Shown piece after piece: positions 8,470 through 17,267 of a stretch of DNA of 64,000 nucleotides. Source of the stretch: Spirosoma foliorum (GTDB lineage Bacteria > Bacteroidota > Bacteroidia > Cytophagales > Spirosomataceae); NCBI RefSeq assembly GCF_014117325.1, contig NZ_CP059732.1, positions 5,097,001 through 5,161,000 of the forward strand. The letters are read 5' to 3'. The position numbers and the translations under genes were made by a program. Positions within the stretch are counted from its first letter, which is position 1. Every line of letters starts with the position of its first letter. The notes under the pieces are model-generated. The model was not told the DNA's origin. It did no database searches and saw nothing but the letters and a program-made list of their open reading frames with translations.

Positions 8470-9075
8470 AGTCTGTATTGCTTAATTTAAAACCTCTTAA
8501 TCTATATATTAACTAGATTTTTCTCGAAAATAAAGAAGCCAGTTCCAAACTGACTTAGGCGATCTCGATCAGTTATTGAGATCGGCAGCAAAGTTGATAA
8601 GTATTTTTTAATTCTGCAAACAAAATCAACAAAATGATTATCAATTAGTTATGAAATAGTCTATCGACTTCAGGGAGTTAACCTATTATCTCTACTAATT
8701 AAGAGGGTAAATTTAAATAATCAGGCTTAACCATTCATATGGGCACGCCTTCTACGGTTAAAAAGAACCCTTGTCCATCTATTTCAGAAAGTTTAGAGGC
8801 TGCCTAAAAATCAGATTTTTCAATTACTTACCTTACCCCCAACCCCCTGAAGGGGGCTTAGTTCATCGTGGGAATAAGCCCCTTCAGGGGGTTGGGGGTA
8901 AAACTATAGACTGCTTTTATGAAATTTAGACAGTTTCTTCAATAACCTTGTTGACTAAAGTCATTAACCATTCAGTAACGTAAGGCTAAAAATGTCTTTT
9001 AAACACGTAATCGCTTCGCACAACGCTCTTCAATGGTTAGTAGCTTGCGATAAGATGTTTTAACTAAAGCTTAGA
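8470..9075. other. Intergenic region with a G/C-rich hairpin
   Basis: 606 bases between divergent genes, with no gene seen. It must hold the promoters of the peroxiredoxin-like gene (-) and the large dehydrogenase (+). A small hairpin GATCTCGATCAGTTATTGAGATC lies at about 8562. A strong C/G hairpin lies at 8833-8901. Confidence 0.55.
8833..8901. repeat. CCCCCAACCCCCTGAAGGGGG intergenic hairpin
   Basis: Arms 8833-8860 and 8875-8901 are almost perfect complements reading TTACCCCCAACCCCCTGAAG. This type of dispersed hairpin is widespread between genes in Bacteroidota. It lies between divergent genes, so termination is not its obvious role here. Confidence 0.7.
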
Positions 9076-12000
9076 ATGAAAAAGGGGAACATGAGTTTAG
9101 TAAAAAACAAGAAAGTTATCTGGCTCTGTGCGCTGGCTCCGATGCTTTTTTTAGTGGGCTACCAGAAGGAGAAAGACCCGATCGATCGCCGGATTAAGCG
9201 CATGGCTCCCGAAAAAGCGGCTCAGTTAGCGAAAGCTATTGAAGCCACCGTAACGCCCGAATTAGCAGAGGGACTTACGCTACGTTTGTGGGGAGTCGAT
9301 TCGTTGGTAGCCGATCCCATTGCTATTGATATTGATGATAATGGCAAGCTGTATTATACCCGAACCAATCGGCAGAAAAACTCGGAATTTGATATCCGAA
9401 GCCACCAGGATTGGGAGATCGAGTCGAATCATTTGCAGAGTATTGAGGATAAGCGGGCATTCCTGCACCGGGTTTTATCTCCCGAGAACAGCAAGAAAAA
9501 TGAATGGCTCAAAGACCTGAACGGCGATGGCTCGCATGATTGGCGGGACATGACGGTCGAGAAGGAAAACGTCTTCCGCATCGAAGATACCAACGGCGAT
9601 GGTGTTGCTGATTTATCGCAATTAGTGGTCGATGATTTTCATGATGAAGTAACCGATGTCGCTGGCGGTGTGATGACCAATGGCGATGATCTGTACGTAG
9701 CCGTTGCCCCCGATCTGTGGCGCATGCAGGACAAAGATGGCGACGGCATTGCCGAAACAAAAACGTCTATTTCGCATGGATACGGCATCCACGTGGGCTT
9801 TGGCGGTCACGGCATGTCGGGAATTGAAATGGGACCCGATGGCAAAATCTATTGGCAGATTGGCGACATCGGCTTCAACGGGAAAGGGCCCGACGGCAAA
9901 AAATGGGAGCATCCAAACAGTGGTGTTGTGGTGCGCTCCAACCCTGATGGAAGCGACTTCGAAGTGTTTGCCTACGGCGTTCGGAATACGCACGAGTTCG
10001 TGTTTGATGAATACGGCAACCTGATCAGCGAAGACAACGACGGCGACCATCCGGGCGAGAAAGAGCGTCTGGTGTACATCGTCAACGGCTCGGATACGGG
10101 CTGGCGCAGCAACTGGCAGTACGGCAAATACCGCGACCCGAACAACAACACCTACAAAGTTTGGATGGACGAGCAGATGTACAAACCGCGTTTCGAAGGG
10201 CAGGCCGCGTATATCACACCCACGATTGCCAACTTCGTGAGTGGTCCGGCAGGCATGCGATACAATCCGGGTACAGCTCTGAGCCCGGCTTACAAAAACA
10301 TGTTTTTCCTGGCCGAATTTGTTGGAAACCCGGCTCGTTCGGGTATTCATGCGTTTAAGCTAAAGCCTAAAGGAGCCACCTTTGAACTCGGCGAACAGAA
10401 AAAAGTCCTGGGTAATGTGCTCGCCACTGGAATTGATTTCGGACCAGATGGCGCCTTGTACGTGGCCGACTGGATCAATGGCTGGGACACCAAAGACTAT
10501 GGTCGTATCTGGAAACTGGACGACAAAGCAGGCGCTAATTCGGCAGATCGTCAACGGACGAAAGCCTTACTGGCCGAAAAATTTGCGGCTCGGTCGGAAG
10601 CTGATTTAGGCGAGTTGCTCAAGAATCCAGACATGCGTGTTCGGCAAAAAGCGCAGTTCGAGCTGGTTAAACGGGGCGCTAAAGGCGCAACGATTTTTAC
10701 TGCCTCAACGAAGCAAACCGATAACCAACTGGCGCGGGTGCACGGCATCTGGGGCATTAGCCAACTAACGCGTCAGGATAAACAATATGGTCAGTTGCTG
10801 ATGCCCTTGCTTCAGGATAGCGACCCCGAAATTCGGGCGCAGGCAGCCAAATGGCTGGGCGATGTTCGTTACAAGGAAGCGGGCGCAGCATTGATACCTC
10901 TCTTGAAAGATTCCTACAGTCGTGCCCGATTCTTCGCGGCCGAAGCACTGGGGCGCATTGAATATGAGCCTGCTGTTCAGCCTATGATTCAATTCTTGGA
11001 GGCTAACAACGACGAAGATACCTACATCCGACATGCGGGTAGTCTGGCCCTGGCTCGTATTGGCAAATCAGCTCCCGTTGTGGCTTTAGCCAATCATTCG
11101 TCAAAAGCAGTTCGGGTTGCCGCTGTTGTGGCGCTCCGCCGTATGAGTGATCCGGGTATCGCGGCTTTCCTCGCCGATAAGGACGAGTTTGTGGTTACCG
11201 AAGCTGCTCGCGGCATCAACGATGACCTGTCGATTCCCGATGCTTTACCCGCTTTAGGAAAAGTATTGCCCAGCACACGGTTTACCAACGAAGCGTTAAT
11301 TCGACGGGCCATCAACGCCAATTTGCGCGTAGGCACTCCCGAAGCTATGCAGGCACTGATCGACTATGCGCAGAAAGAAGGGAATCCGGTAGCCATGCGG
11401 GGCGAAGCACTGGAAGCCCTGAGCACCTGGGCTAAACCGTCGGTGCTGGACCGGGTCGATGGTCGTTACCGGGGAGTGATCGAACGTGATCCTGCGGTAC
11501 TGAAAACAAAGACTGCTGATCTGTACATCAAGCTGTTGACGCATTCAGATTTAGCACTTCGGTTGAGTGCTATCAAAGCCATTACAAAACTCAACCTAAC
11601 CGAAGCTTCTGAACCATTGTTCAGCCGGTTGACGGGCGACAAAGAAGCGGCCGTGCGCATTGCGGCCTTGCGGGCATTGGCTTCCATGAACGATAAAGAA
11701 GTCAGCAAAGCCATTGAAACGGCGCTTGCCGACAACGAAAAAAGCGTTCGGGTAGCTGGGTTGGATTTGCTGGCCAAATCGAACATGCCAAAAGATCGGA
11801 TGGTGAGCTTGCTGTCAGATGTAATCAACACGCGTACGACCGAGGAAAAACAAGCGGCTCTGCTCACCCTCGGCAAACTTCCGATTGCTAATTCGCAGAA
11901 GACATTCGATCAGTTACTGACCAAACTATCGGCCGGTACGATGCCTGTCGAACTACAACTAGAACTGGAGGAAGCCATCGAAAGCAGCCATTCGCCCCAA

Positions 12001-12504
12001 TTGGCGGCTAAATACAAAGCGATCACGTCAAAACTGTCGCCCGATGCGTTGGCGGCTTCGTACAAGGGAAGTTTACTAGGTGGAGAGCCTGATCTGGGTC
12101 GTCGGATTTTCTTCCGTCACCAAACAGCGCAGTGTATCCGCTGCCACTCCTACGATGACCTTGGTGGAAACGCTGGCCCTCGTCTAAATGGCGTCGCCAG
12201 CCGACTTACGCGTGAGCAACTGCTGGAAGCCCTGATTAATCCAAGTGCCCGTTTAGCGCCAGGCTTCGGTACGGTCAATTTGAAACTGAAAAATGGCAAA
12301 ACGGTCAGCGGTATTTTGCAGGGCGAAACAAGTTCCGAAATCAAGGTAAAAGTGGGCGATCAGCCAGACACAACCGTACGAAAAGATCAGGTCGCCAAGC
12401 GAACAACCGCCCCATCGAGCATGCCCGAAATGAAGTACCTGTTAACCAAACGGGAAATTCGGGATGTAATTAGTTTTCTATCGACGTTGAAAGATGATAA
12501 ATAA
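9076..12504 (+). CDS. PVC-type dehydrogenase with HEAT repeats and C-terminal cytochrome c
   Basis: Large exported oxidoreductase, 1142 residues, probably oxidising sugars or alcohols and passing electrons to its own heme. Residues about 45-480 form a beta-propeller dehydrogenase domain of the Pirellula/Verrucomicrobium type (DINGDG-like loops, YGIHVGFGGHGMSG, GNPARSGIHAFKLKP, GIDFGPDGALYVADW). Residues about 495-985 are HEAT repeats. The end is a heme domain with CIRCH at 1020-1024 (His1024 ligand) and KMKN-type downstream sequence ending in PSSMPEMKYLL. The N-terminus looks like a lipoprotein signal, but the lipobox Cys position is Tyr (LFLVGYQKEKD). ATG 9091 is an alternative start. Confidence 0.9.
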   Translation: MKKGNMSLVKNKKVIWLCALAPMLFLVGYQKEKDPIDRRIKRMAPEKAAQLAKAIEATVTPELAEGLTLRLWGVDSLVADPIAIDIDDNGKLYYTRTNRQKNSEFDIRSHQDWEIESNHLQSIEDKRAFLHRVLSPENSKKNEWLKDLNGDGSHDWRDMTVEKENVFRIEDTNGDGVADLSQLVVDDFHDEVTDVAGGVMTNGDDLYVAVAPDLWRMQDKDGDGIAETKTSISHGYGIHVGFGGHGMSGIEMGPDGKIYWQIGDIGFNGKGPDGKKWEHPNSGVVVRSNPDGSDFEVFAYGVRNTHEFVFDEYGNLISEDNDGDHPGEKERLVYIVNGSDTGWRSNWQYGKYRDPNNNTYKVWMDEQMYKPRFEGQAAYITPTIANFVSGPAGMRYNPGTALSPAYKNMFFLAEFVGNPARSGIHAFKLKPKGATFELGEQKKVLGNVLATGIDFGPDGALYVADWINGWDTKDYGRIWKLDDKAGANSADRQRTKALLAEKFAARSEADLGELLKNPDMRVRQKAQFELVKRGAKGATIFTASTKQTDNQLARVHGIWGISQLTRQDKQYGQLLMPLLQDSDPEIRAQAAKWLGDVRYKEAGAALIPLLKDSYSRARFFAAEALGRIEYEPAVQPMIQFLEANNDEDTYIRHAGSLALARIGKSAPVVALANHSSKAVRVAAVVALRRMSDPGIAAFLADKDEFVVTEAARGINDDLSIPDALPALGKVLPSTRFTNEALIRRAINANLRVGTPEAMQALIDYAQKEGNPVAMRGEALEALSTWAKPSVLDRVDGRYRGVIERDPAVLKTKTADLYIKLLTHSDLALRLSAIKAITKLNLTEASEPLFSRLTGDKEAAVRIAALRALASMNDKEVSKAIETALADNEKSVRVAGLDLLAKSNMPKDRMVSLLSDVINTRTTEEKQAALLTLGKLPIANSQKTFDQLLTKLSAGTMPVELQLELEEAIESSHSPQLAAKYKAITSKLSPDALAASYKGSLLGGEPDLGRRIFFRHQTAQCIRCHSYDDLGGNAGPRLNGVASRLTREQLLEALINPSARLAPGFGTVNLKLKNGKTVSGILQGETSSEIKVKVGDQPDTTVRKDQVAKRTTAPSSMPEMKYLLTKREIRDVISFLSTLKDDK

Positions 12505-12537
12505 TTATTTGTAGCGCGGTGGTGCGGCATTCCGACA

Positions 12538-12597
12538 TCTAGTCCGCATAGCAATAGACTAAACTGTATATGTTGCTATGCGGACTTCTAGTCCGCG
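12538..12597. repeat. GTCCGCATAGC hairpin, copy 1
   Basis: Arms AGTCCGCATAGCAA (12541-12554) and TTGCTATGCGGACT (12573-12586) form a hairpin between the dehydrogenase and the convergent broken gene. The right flank CCGCGTTACTT supplies the TAA stop of the minus-strand frame. A related copy is at 16296-16366. Confidence 0.65.
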
Positions 12598-13223
12598 TTA
12601 CTTCACTTCCCACTCATGCTTGCCTGCGCCAACGCCAGTAATCTTCCAGAAGTTACCTTCGGCAACGGCTTTTACGACAGCTCCGTTTTGCCACACCTGG
12701 CTTTTGGCCTTTTTACGAGGCAAATAAATTACCCCGGTACTATTGGCCGGTAAAGTAGCATGCAATTGAAACCGTTCAGGTGTGTTGTTGAATGCCACCA
12801 GGATTGGCCCGCGTAGAGTAGCCAGTTGCAACGATGCCTGCCGTAAGGTATCGGGTTGGGGTTTGATCTGAACCGTTTCAAAAGCGGGAGTCAAGGCTTC
12901 TACGCCCATTAATTTCCGCACGATAATGTTGGCCGGAGCCGCTCCCCAGGCATGATTCCAGTCCTGGTTGGGTTTGTATTTTGTATCCCAGGCTTCGGTC
13001 ATGGCCGATAATAGCAGCCTGTTTGAGAACATCGGTTTAAACTGGCGGGTGGTTTTCAAGGCTTTGACCAGTCGTTGCTGATCTGTTTTGTTCAGGTTTT
13101 CCCATAGCCAGGGTGCCCGCACAAACGCCTAGGCGATATACGACGCATCCACCAGTTGCTGGCCGCCAATGTTGAAATACATATAGTCTTTGGCCGTCGA
13201 GTCGAGCGCGTTGGATAGCCTAT
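12598..13223 (-). pseudogene. Broken hybrid: DUF2264 fragment joined to an alpha-L-rhamnosidase (GH78) C-terminus
   Basis: Reading on the minus strand, an open frame of about 30 codons (LDSTAKDYMYFNIGGQQLVDASYIA) hits an in-frame TAG at 13129-13131 and continues as AFVRAPWLWENL.. to the stop at 12598. The first half, up to about SNRLLLSAMTEA, resembles the C-terminal part of DUF2264 proteins. From AWDTKYKPNQDWNHAWGAAPANII onward it reads as a GH78 C-terminus, with the usual HAWGA and a beta-sandwich tail. No catalytic domain of either family is present. I infer a degraded product of recombination between two polysaccharide genes. The downstream 174 residues remain open but lack a start region. 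Confidence 0.7.
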
Positions 13224-13624
13224 ATATGCCGAAGTGCAATTTCTCTGGAATTCAAAAATGACTCTCTCCAGGGCAGGATACTGGCGTTATTCAAGCCTTA
13301 CCAATGAGAGGCCGTATACGTGATTGGCGTACCAAAGCAGTGTGTCGACTGATCGTGTATTGGTCAAAATAGCTGTGTATATACGGCAGGTATCTTCACA
13401 AACCGAGGACGCGGTGAAAGTTGTCGGAGACAGGAAAGTAGCTTTAACGAAGATCAGATAGTAACAAATCAATCTAACAATATTATTTCAGATGAGTTAA
13501 TAGGTAGTCAGGTTTGAAACTTTTCAGTTTATAAAGTATAGCCTAGTAATGATAATTGCAGCAGGAAGCGGCTCGCTGAGTAGGTAAAAAGCCGGTTTCT
13601 TGCCGAACTTAATCGGTAAACGCT
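13224..13624. other. Intergenic region, no gene recognised
   Basis: A 61-codon minus-strand frame at 13287-13472 shows no domain or family signature and is rejected. The stretch may hold further decayed sequence of the broken gene to its left. The promoter of the WxxGxW gene should lie at the right end. Confidence 0.5.
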
Positions 13625-13960
13625 ATGAAAACGAACATGAAAGTATTGGCATTAGCGGGCTTATTAGCTACCGCGTTCTGTACAATCGATTCAGATACTG
13701 CCACTGCACAAACACCCCGTAGGGTTATTGTTATTCCCAATACCCCACCTATGCATCAAGCACCCATAGAGCAGGTATGGGTTCCAGGGCACTACGTTCA
13801 ACGAGGACGGGATCGTATCTGGATAGACGGCCATTATCAGACAGCGGCCCCTCAGTATGCCACCTATTCAAAACCAGCCCGGTATAAAACCTGGAATCCC
13901 GGTTATTGGCGGGCAACTCCACGTGGACGAGTCTGGGTCGAAGGTTACTGGAGTTATTAG
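13625..13960 (+). CDS. Secreted WxxGxW-repeat (YXWGXW) protein
   Basis: Small exported protein of 111 residues. A signal peptide at about 1-29 (MKVLALAGLLATAFCTIDSDTATAQ) is followed by a Pro-rich stretch and four short repeats: WVPGHY, WIDGHY, WNPGYW and WVEGYW. This is the YXWGXW/WxxGxW repeat type found in small periplasmic or outer-membrane-associated proteins of many Gram-negatives; no activity is established. ATG 13637 is an alternative start and makes the signal peptide tighter. It stands alone with its own terminator. Confidence 0.82.
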   Translation: MKTNMKVLALAGLLATAFCTIDSDTATAQTPRRVIVIPNTPPMHQAPIEQVWVPGHYVQRGRDRIWIDGHYQTAAPQYATYSKPARYKTWNPGYWRATPRGRVWVEGYWSY

Positions 13961-13964
13961 ATAC

Positions 13965-14010
13965 CAATGAAAATCGGTCCTGAGTTAGCATTCAGGACCG
14001 ATTTTCATTG
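13965..14010 (+). terminator. Rho-independent terminator
   Basis: Perfect 19-bp arms CAATGAAAATCGGTCCTGA / TCAGGACCGATTTTCATTG with an 8-base loop, 4 bases after the stop of the WxxGxW gene. Confidence 0.8.
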
Positions 14011-14373
14011 TTGGGGATAGCCTCTGGCCTACGACATGATGTTATCCGATCTCATTGATTTTCCCTAACAAAGCGAGCAAAATCCCGTAGGGATCAAACA
14101 GCGCAATGTCGGTAGACGAAGTAATTTCAAGATCCATTTGGCGTACCATAGGTACGCGATCTATAATCAGTTGCGTACCTACGGCACGCTGGAGAAATAC
14201 TACTCCATCTTAACTTAGCTACCGACGCTACGCTGTTGAGCCCTTAACAGGGCAGAAATTGGCTCAAACCATCCCAAGCCGGGGTGAAGTATGATTACAA
14301 AACCGGTCGGAGACCGGATAACGCTCGAACGTAGTCAATACTACGCCCAACTATAAAAGCCTTTTTATTGCAG
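14011..14373. other. Intergenic region carrying a nested palindromic element
   Basis: No gene. Most of it is the repeat described at 14081-14255, followed by about 120 bases with ACCGGTCGGAGACCGG (short dyad near 14300) before the end of the GH43 gene. Confidence 0.6.
14081..14255. repeat. Nested palindromic intergenic element, copy A
   Basis: Outer arms: CCCGTAGGGATCAAACAGCG..GTCGGTAG (from 14084) and CTACCGACGCTACGCTGTTGAGCCCTTAACAGGG split around the element's right side (from 14219). Inside are GCGTACCATAGGTACGC (14141-14157) and GCGTACCTACGGCACGC (14173-14189). Order and sequence match the element at 53671-53870, with the outer stems diverged but still able to pair. Confidence 0.65.
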
Positions 14374-16275
14374 CTACTTCCCCACAGAAACAGGCTTAAT
14401 GCCTTCTAACGTGGGCTGTACTTTCTTAATACTATCATCGGCATTGAACTCAAGTTTGTCGATGCAGACTTCGCGGTGATAACCTGCCGACTCACCCATG
14501 TTAATGCCATCGGGGTAATTGAACCGATGGTAGACGATAAACCACTCATCGCGACCTGGTATCTGAACAACCGAGTTGTGACCGGCTCCAAAGATGCCTT
14601 TGCTCTTATCTTTCTCCAGCACCACATTGTTTGCCGGTACGGTAATCTTCCCCAATGGAGAATCGGAGGTGCCGTAGCGGACGCGGTAATTCTCACTGCG
14701 GGTATCATCTTCCGACCAGAAGAAGTAATAGGTCCCGTTCCGGTAGATAACGTAAGTTCCCTCTCGAAACGTCGCGTCTGGTTTCATGAGCTGCTGCGTA
14801 CCTGGTTTCAGCGAAATCATATCGTCGTTCAACTCGGCTCCAGCCATGTAATCGTTACCCCAATAGAGATAGCTCTTGCCTGATTTTGGATCGGTAAACA
14901 CATCCGGATCAATCTCCTGACCACGCGTGATTCCTTCGGGCTTTCGGTCAATCAGTGGTTTGCCAGAATCGGTGAAGGGGCCCGTTGGGTTATCGGCCGT
15001 GGCTACACCAATCTTCTGAGCCGCGGTAAAGTAGTAGAAGTACTTGTACTGCCCGTCGATCTTTTTCTCGATGATACAAGGTGCCCAGGCATTCCGATTG
15101 GCCCAGGAAACCTGCTTAGGTAAGTCCAGAATCGTGCCTTCATCGTTCCAGTCCACGAGATTGTCGGACGAGAAGGTTTTGAAAAAATTCCCCGACCATT
15201 TGTCGAAACCATCGCTGGTGGGGTAGAGATAGAATTTACCTGTTTTCTGGGCAAAGAGGATTTCGGGATCGGCGAAGAAACTACCCAGAACGGGGTTATT
15301 CGTCAGTGCCCACTGCTGGGTCAGCGCTTTTTCTTCGGCCTGTGTAATAGGGATAATTGTCCCATGACGCGGTTTAAAGTTCATCGAAATCTGTCCGTCG
15401 ATCTTTTTGAAGTGCGTTAAATCGGTACTCTCCGTAAACTCATAGCGCCCTTTGGTATAAACGTCATACATCAGGACGTACTTGTCGGAATTAATCAATT
15501 TGAAAACGCTGGAGCCTTCAACGGGATCGGTGGTTTGCTGCAAATAGGTATCGTATTGCGTAAACGGGCCCGTCAGACTGGTAGACGTGGCCTTTTTGAT
15601 GCCGTTTCCTGAGCCTTCGGTCTTGTAGAACAGATGATACTGACCATCTTTCTGAACGATATCGGCATCAATACAGGAGCCACCAGCGGGGTTTGTAAAC
15701 AACAATTTCGGTGCGGTTTCCAGCCCCGTAAAATCAGCGTTGGCATAGGCGTAATAGATTTTATCGGCCTCGTTCCCGAAACGCATCGACCAGTAGATCA
15801 TGTACTTCTTTTGCGTCGGATCATAGATCGTTTGCGGTGCCCACACCCGGTTAACGCCATTGAATTCAGCAAACGTTGCGGGCACATCGACCTTGCTGGA
15901 TTTCCAATGAACCAAATCCGTTGAGCGGAGCAGCACCATCGCTACGTTAGGTCCCCAACCGTTTTTGGCCACATGCATATCCGTAACCACCATGTAGAGC
16001 GTTTTCCCATCCTGCCCCCGTAGAATATGCGGATCACGAACACCGCCAGTCGAACTGATCTCGGCTGATGGCATAATGGGTTCGTTGTAATTCAGAGCTT
16101 TATAATTATAGCCATCCTTACTAATCGCAAACCGGATAGCTTCTTCGTCGCCTGAATTACCGGTGAAATAAGCGAATAGGTAAGCGGAATAGGGTTCTTT
16201 TCGGGGTTGGTTCTGCGCTTTTAGAGAGGTAGTAAGCGATATAATTAGAACAAGCAGGTAAAGAGCGTTTTTCAT
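14374..16275 (-). CDS. Secreted protein with two GH43-type beta-propeller domains
   Basis: Predicted arabinan/xylan-active glycosidase, 633 residues, with a signal peptide cleaved after ..SLKA (residue 20). Domain 1 (about 28-315) has the family's early Asp in GGVRDPHI (Asp81), DADIVQKDGQYHLFYK and Glu253 in DPVEGSS. Domain 2 (about 325-625) has FADPEI (Asp336), EIDPDVFTD (Asp456) and REGTYVIYRNG (Glu505). That gives a complete Asp/Asp/Glu set in domain 2 and a plausible one in domain 1. GH43 enzymes are inverting hydrolases with a five-bladed propeller. It is the last gene of a minus-strand run with DUF1080 and FG-GAP proteins, which fits polysaccharide use. Exact substrate unknown. Confidence 0.88.
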   Translation of the reverse strand: MKNALYLLVLIISLTTSLKAQNQPRKEPYSAYLFAYFTGNSGDEEAIRFAISKDGYNYKALNYNEPIMPSAEISSTGGVRDPHILRGQDGKTLYMVVTDMHVAKNGWGPNVAMVLLRSTDLVHWKSSKVDVPATFAEFNGVNRVWAPQTIYDPTQKKYMIYWSMRFGNEADKIYYAYANADFTGLETAPKLLFTNPAGGSCIDADIVQKDGQYHLFYKTEGSGNGIKKATSTSLTGPFTQYDTYLQQTTDPVEGSSVFKLINSDKYVLMYDVYTKGRYEFTESTDLTHFKKIDGQISMNFKPRHGTIIPITQAEEKALTQQWALTNNPVLGSFFADPEILFAQKTGKFYLYPTSDGFDKWSGNFFKTFSSDNLVDWNDEGTILDLPKQVSWANRNAWAPCIIEKKIDGQYKYFYYFTAAQKIGVATADNPTGPFTDSGKPLIDRKPEGITRGQEIDPDVFTDPKSGKSYLYWGNDYMAGAELNDDMISLKPGTQQLMKPDATFREGTYVIYRNGTYYFFWSEDDTRSENYRVRYGTSDSPLGKITVPANNVVLEKDKSKGIFGAGHNSVVQIPGRDEWFIVYHRFNYPDGINMGESAGYHREVCIDKLEFNADDSIKKVQPTLEGIKPVSVGK

Positions 16276-16295
16276 TAAGAGGCTGGTTTACACAT

Positions 16296-16366
16296 GTAAC
16301 GCGGCCATCCTGTCCGCACGTTGAGGGCTAAAATCAACGACTATGCGGACAGGATCTCCGCGTTAC
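16296..16366. repeat. GTCCGCA hairpin, copy 2
   Basis: Arms 16296-16318 and 16344-16366 (GTAACGCGG..GTCCGCA with TGCGGAC..CCGCGTTAC). Related to the copy at 12538-12597. The right arm contains the TAA stop of the upstream DUF1080 gene, so the hairpin begins inside that gene's end. Confidence 0.65.
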
Positions 16367-17244
16367 TTACTCCGGGTCTGCAATTGCTTCAGGATAGCAG
16401 CTAATTGCTTCGGTTTGTGCATATAGGGAGATAAATCGAACAGGGACACTTTACGAAATTCGACGGGGTGGCTTTCGCTTTGTAGGGAGATGTAGCCCTT
16501 ATCGAGCAATTGTCCGTCCTTCTTAACAGCGGAGTCGTAATGAATGACGTTGCCCCCTCCTATTTGTGGTTTGGCGTAAGTCAGCACCGTATCGCCTTCA
16601 ACGATGTGCTTTAGCAGAGAATCGCCCAGAACCAACGCTTCGGCATGAACCCACTGATCGCCGGGATAGGTTTTTGAGTTTGAATCAATACAATGAGGAG
16701 TAAAGAGTTTGCCATCCAGCACAACGTTGGTACCGGGTGTGCAAAGGTTGGCCGTGTGCCGTTCATGTTGACCGTCTCCGCCCAGCAGTTGCATCTCCAT
16801 CGAAATCGGAAAATCCTGTTTCAGGCCCATCGTTTCGGGCGCTTGTCCATGTAGCATGGCTCCACTGTTACGAATCGCCCAGCCTGGACCACCCTTTACC
16901 TGATCGCCCACGAATCGATATTCCACAACAAGCAGATAAGCCGAGAATGGCTTCTTGTAAAAAATATGGCCGTATTGCTCATCGAAGGCAGTGTACTGGT
17001 CGTAGCGGACAACCATTTTACCATCCTCAACCCGAAACGTGTTTCCGTAATTATCGTTGAGCGGGTGGCCCGTAATCTTCACCGACCAATCCTTGAGGTC
17101 TTTGCCGTTGAAGAGTTGAATCCAGTTGTCGGATTTTGTTTTGGACTGACCCAGTTTGGACTGACCCGGTCTGGACTGACCTAGGCATAAGCTAGTCAAC
17201 AATAGAAAACTGATGAGTAATGAGGGTTGGCGCATGAGGGGCAT
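16363..17244 (-). CDS. DUF1080 (3-keto-disaccharide hydrolase-like) secreted protein, copy 1
   Basis: Exported concanavalin-fold protein of 293 residues. The signal peptide covers about 1-22 and is followed by a short Gln/Ser/Lys-rich stretch (three repeats of the type GQSK/RPGQS). The DUF1080 domain runs about 41-270, from WIQLFNGKDLKDWSVKITGHPLNDN to PVEFRKVSLFDLSPY. Members of this family have been linked to hydrolysis of 3-keto-glycosides and usually sit with sugar dehydrogenases, as here. It is 23 bases downstream of the FG-GAP gene, so co-transcription is likely. ATG 17235 is an alternative start. Confidence 0.88.
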   Translation of the reverse strand: MPLMRQPSLLISFLLLTSLCLGQSRPGQSKLGQSKTKSDNWIQLFNGKDLKDWSVKITGHPLNDNYGNTFRVEDGKMVVRYDQYTAFDEQYGHIFYKKPFSAYLLVVEYRFVGDQVKGGPGWAIRNSGAMLHGQAPETMGLKQDFPISMEMQLLGGDGQHERHTANLCTPGTNVVLDGKLFTPHCIDSNSKTYPGDQWVHAEALVLGDSLLKHIVEGDTVLTYAKPQIGGGNVIHYDSAVKKDGQLLDKGYISLQSESHPVEFRKVSLFDLSPYMHKPKQLAAILKQLQTRSK

Positions 17245-17267
17245 GAGGTAAACTAAAAATCCTATAG

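Noticed and set aside
9622..10350. 242-codon minus-strand frame inside the large dehydrogenase
   Set aside because: It is a shadow of the GC-rich plus-strand gene, which has clear domains throughout.
13287..13472. 61-codon minus-strand frame upstream of the broken hybrid gene
   Set aside because: No recognisable domain, and not in frame with the hybrid remnant in a convincing way.
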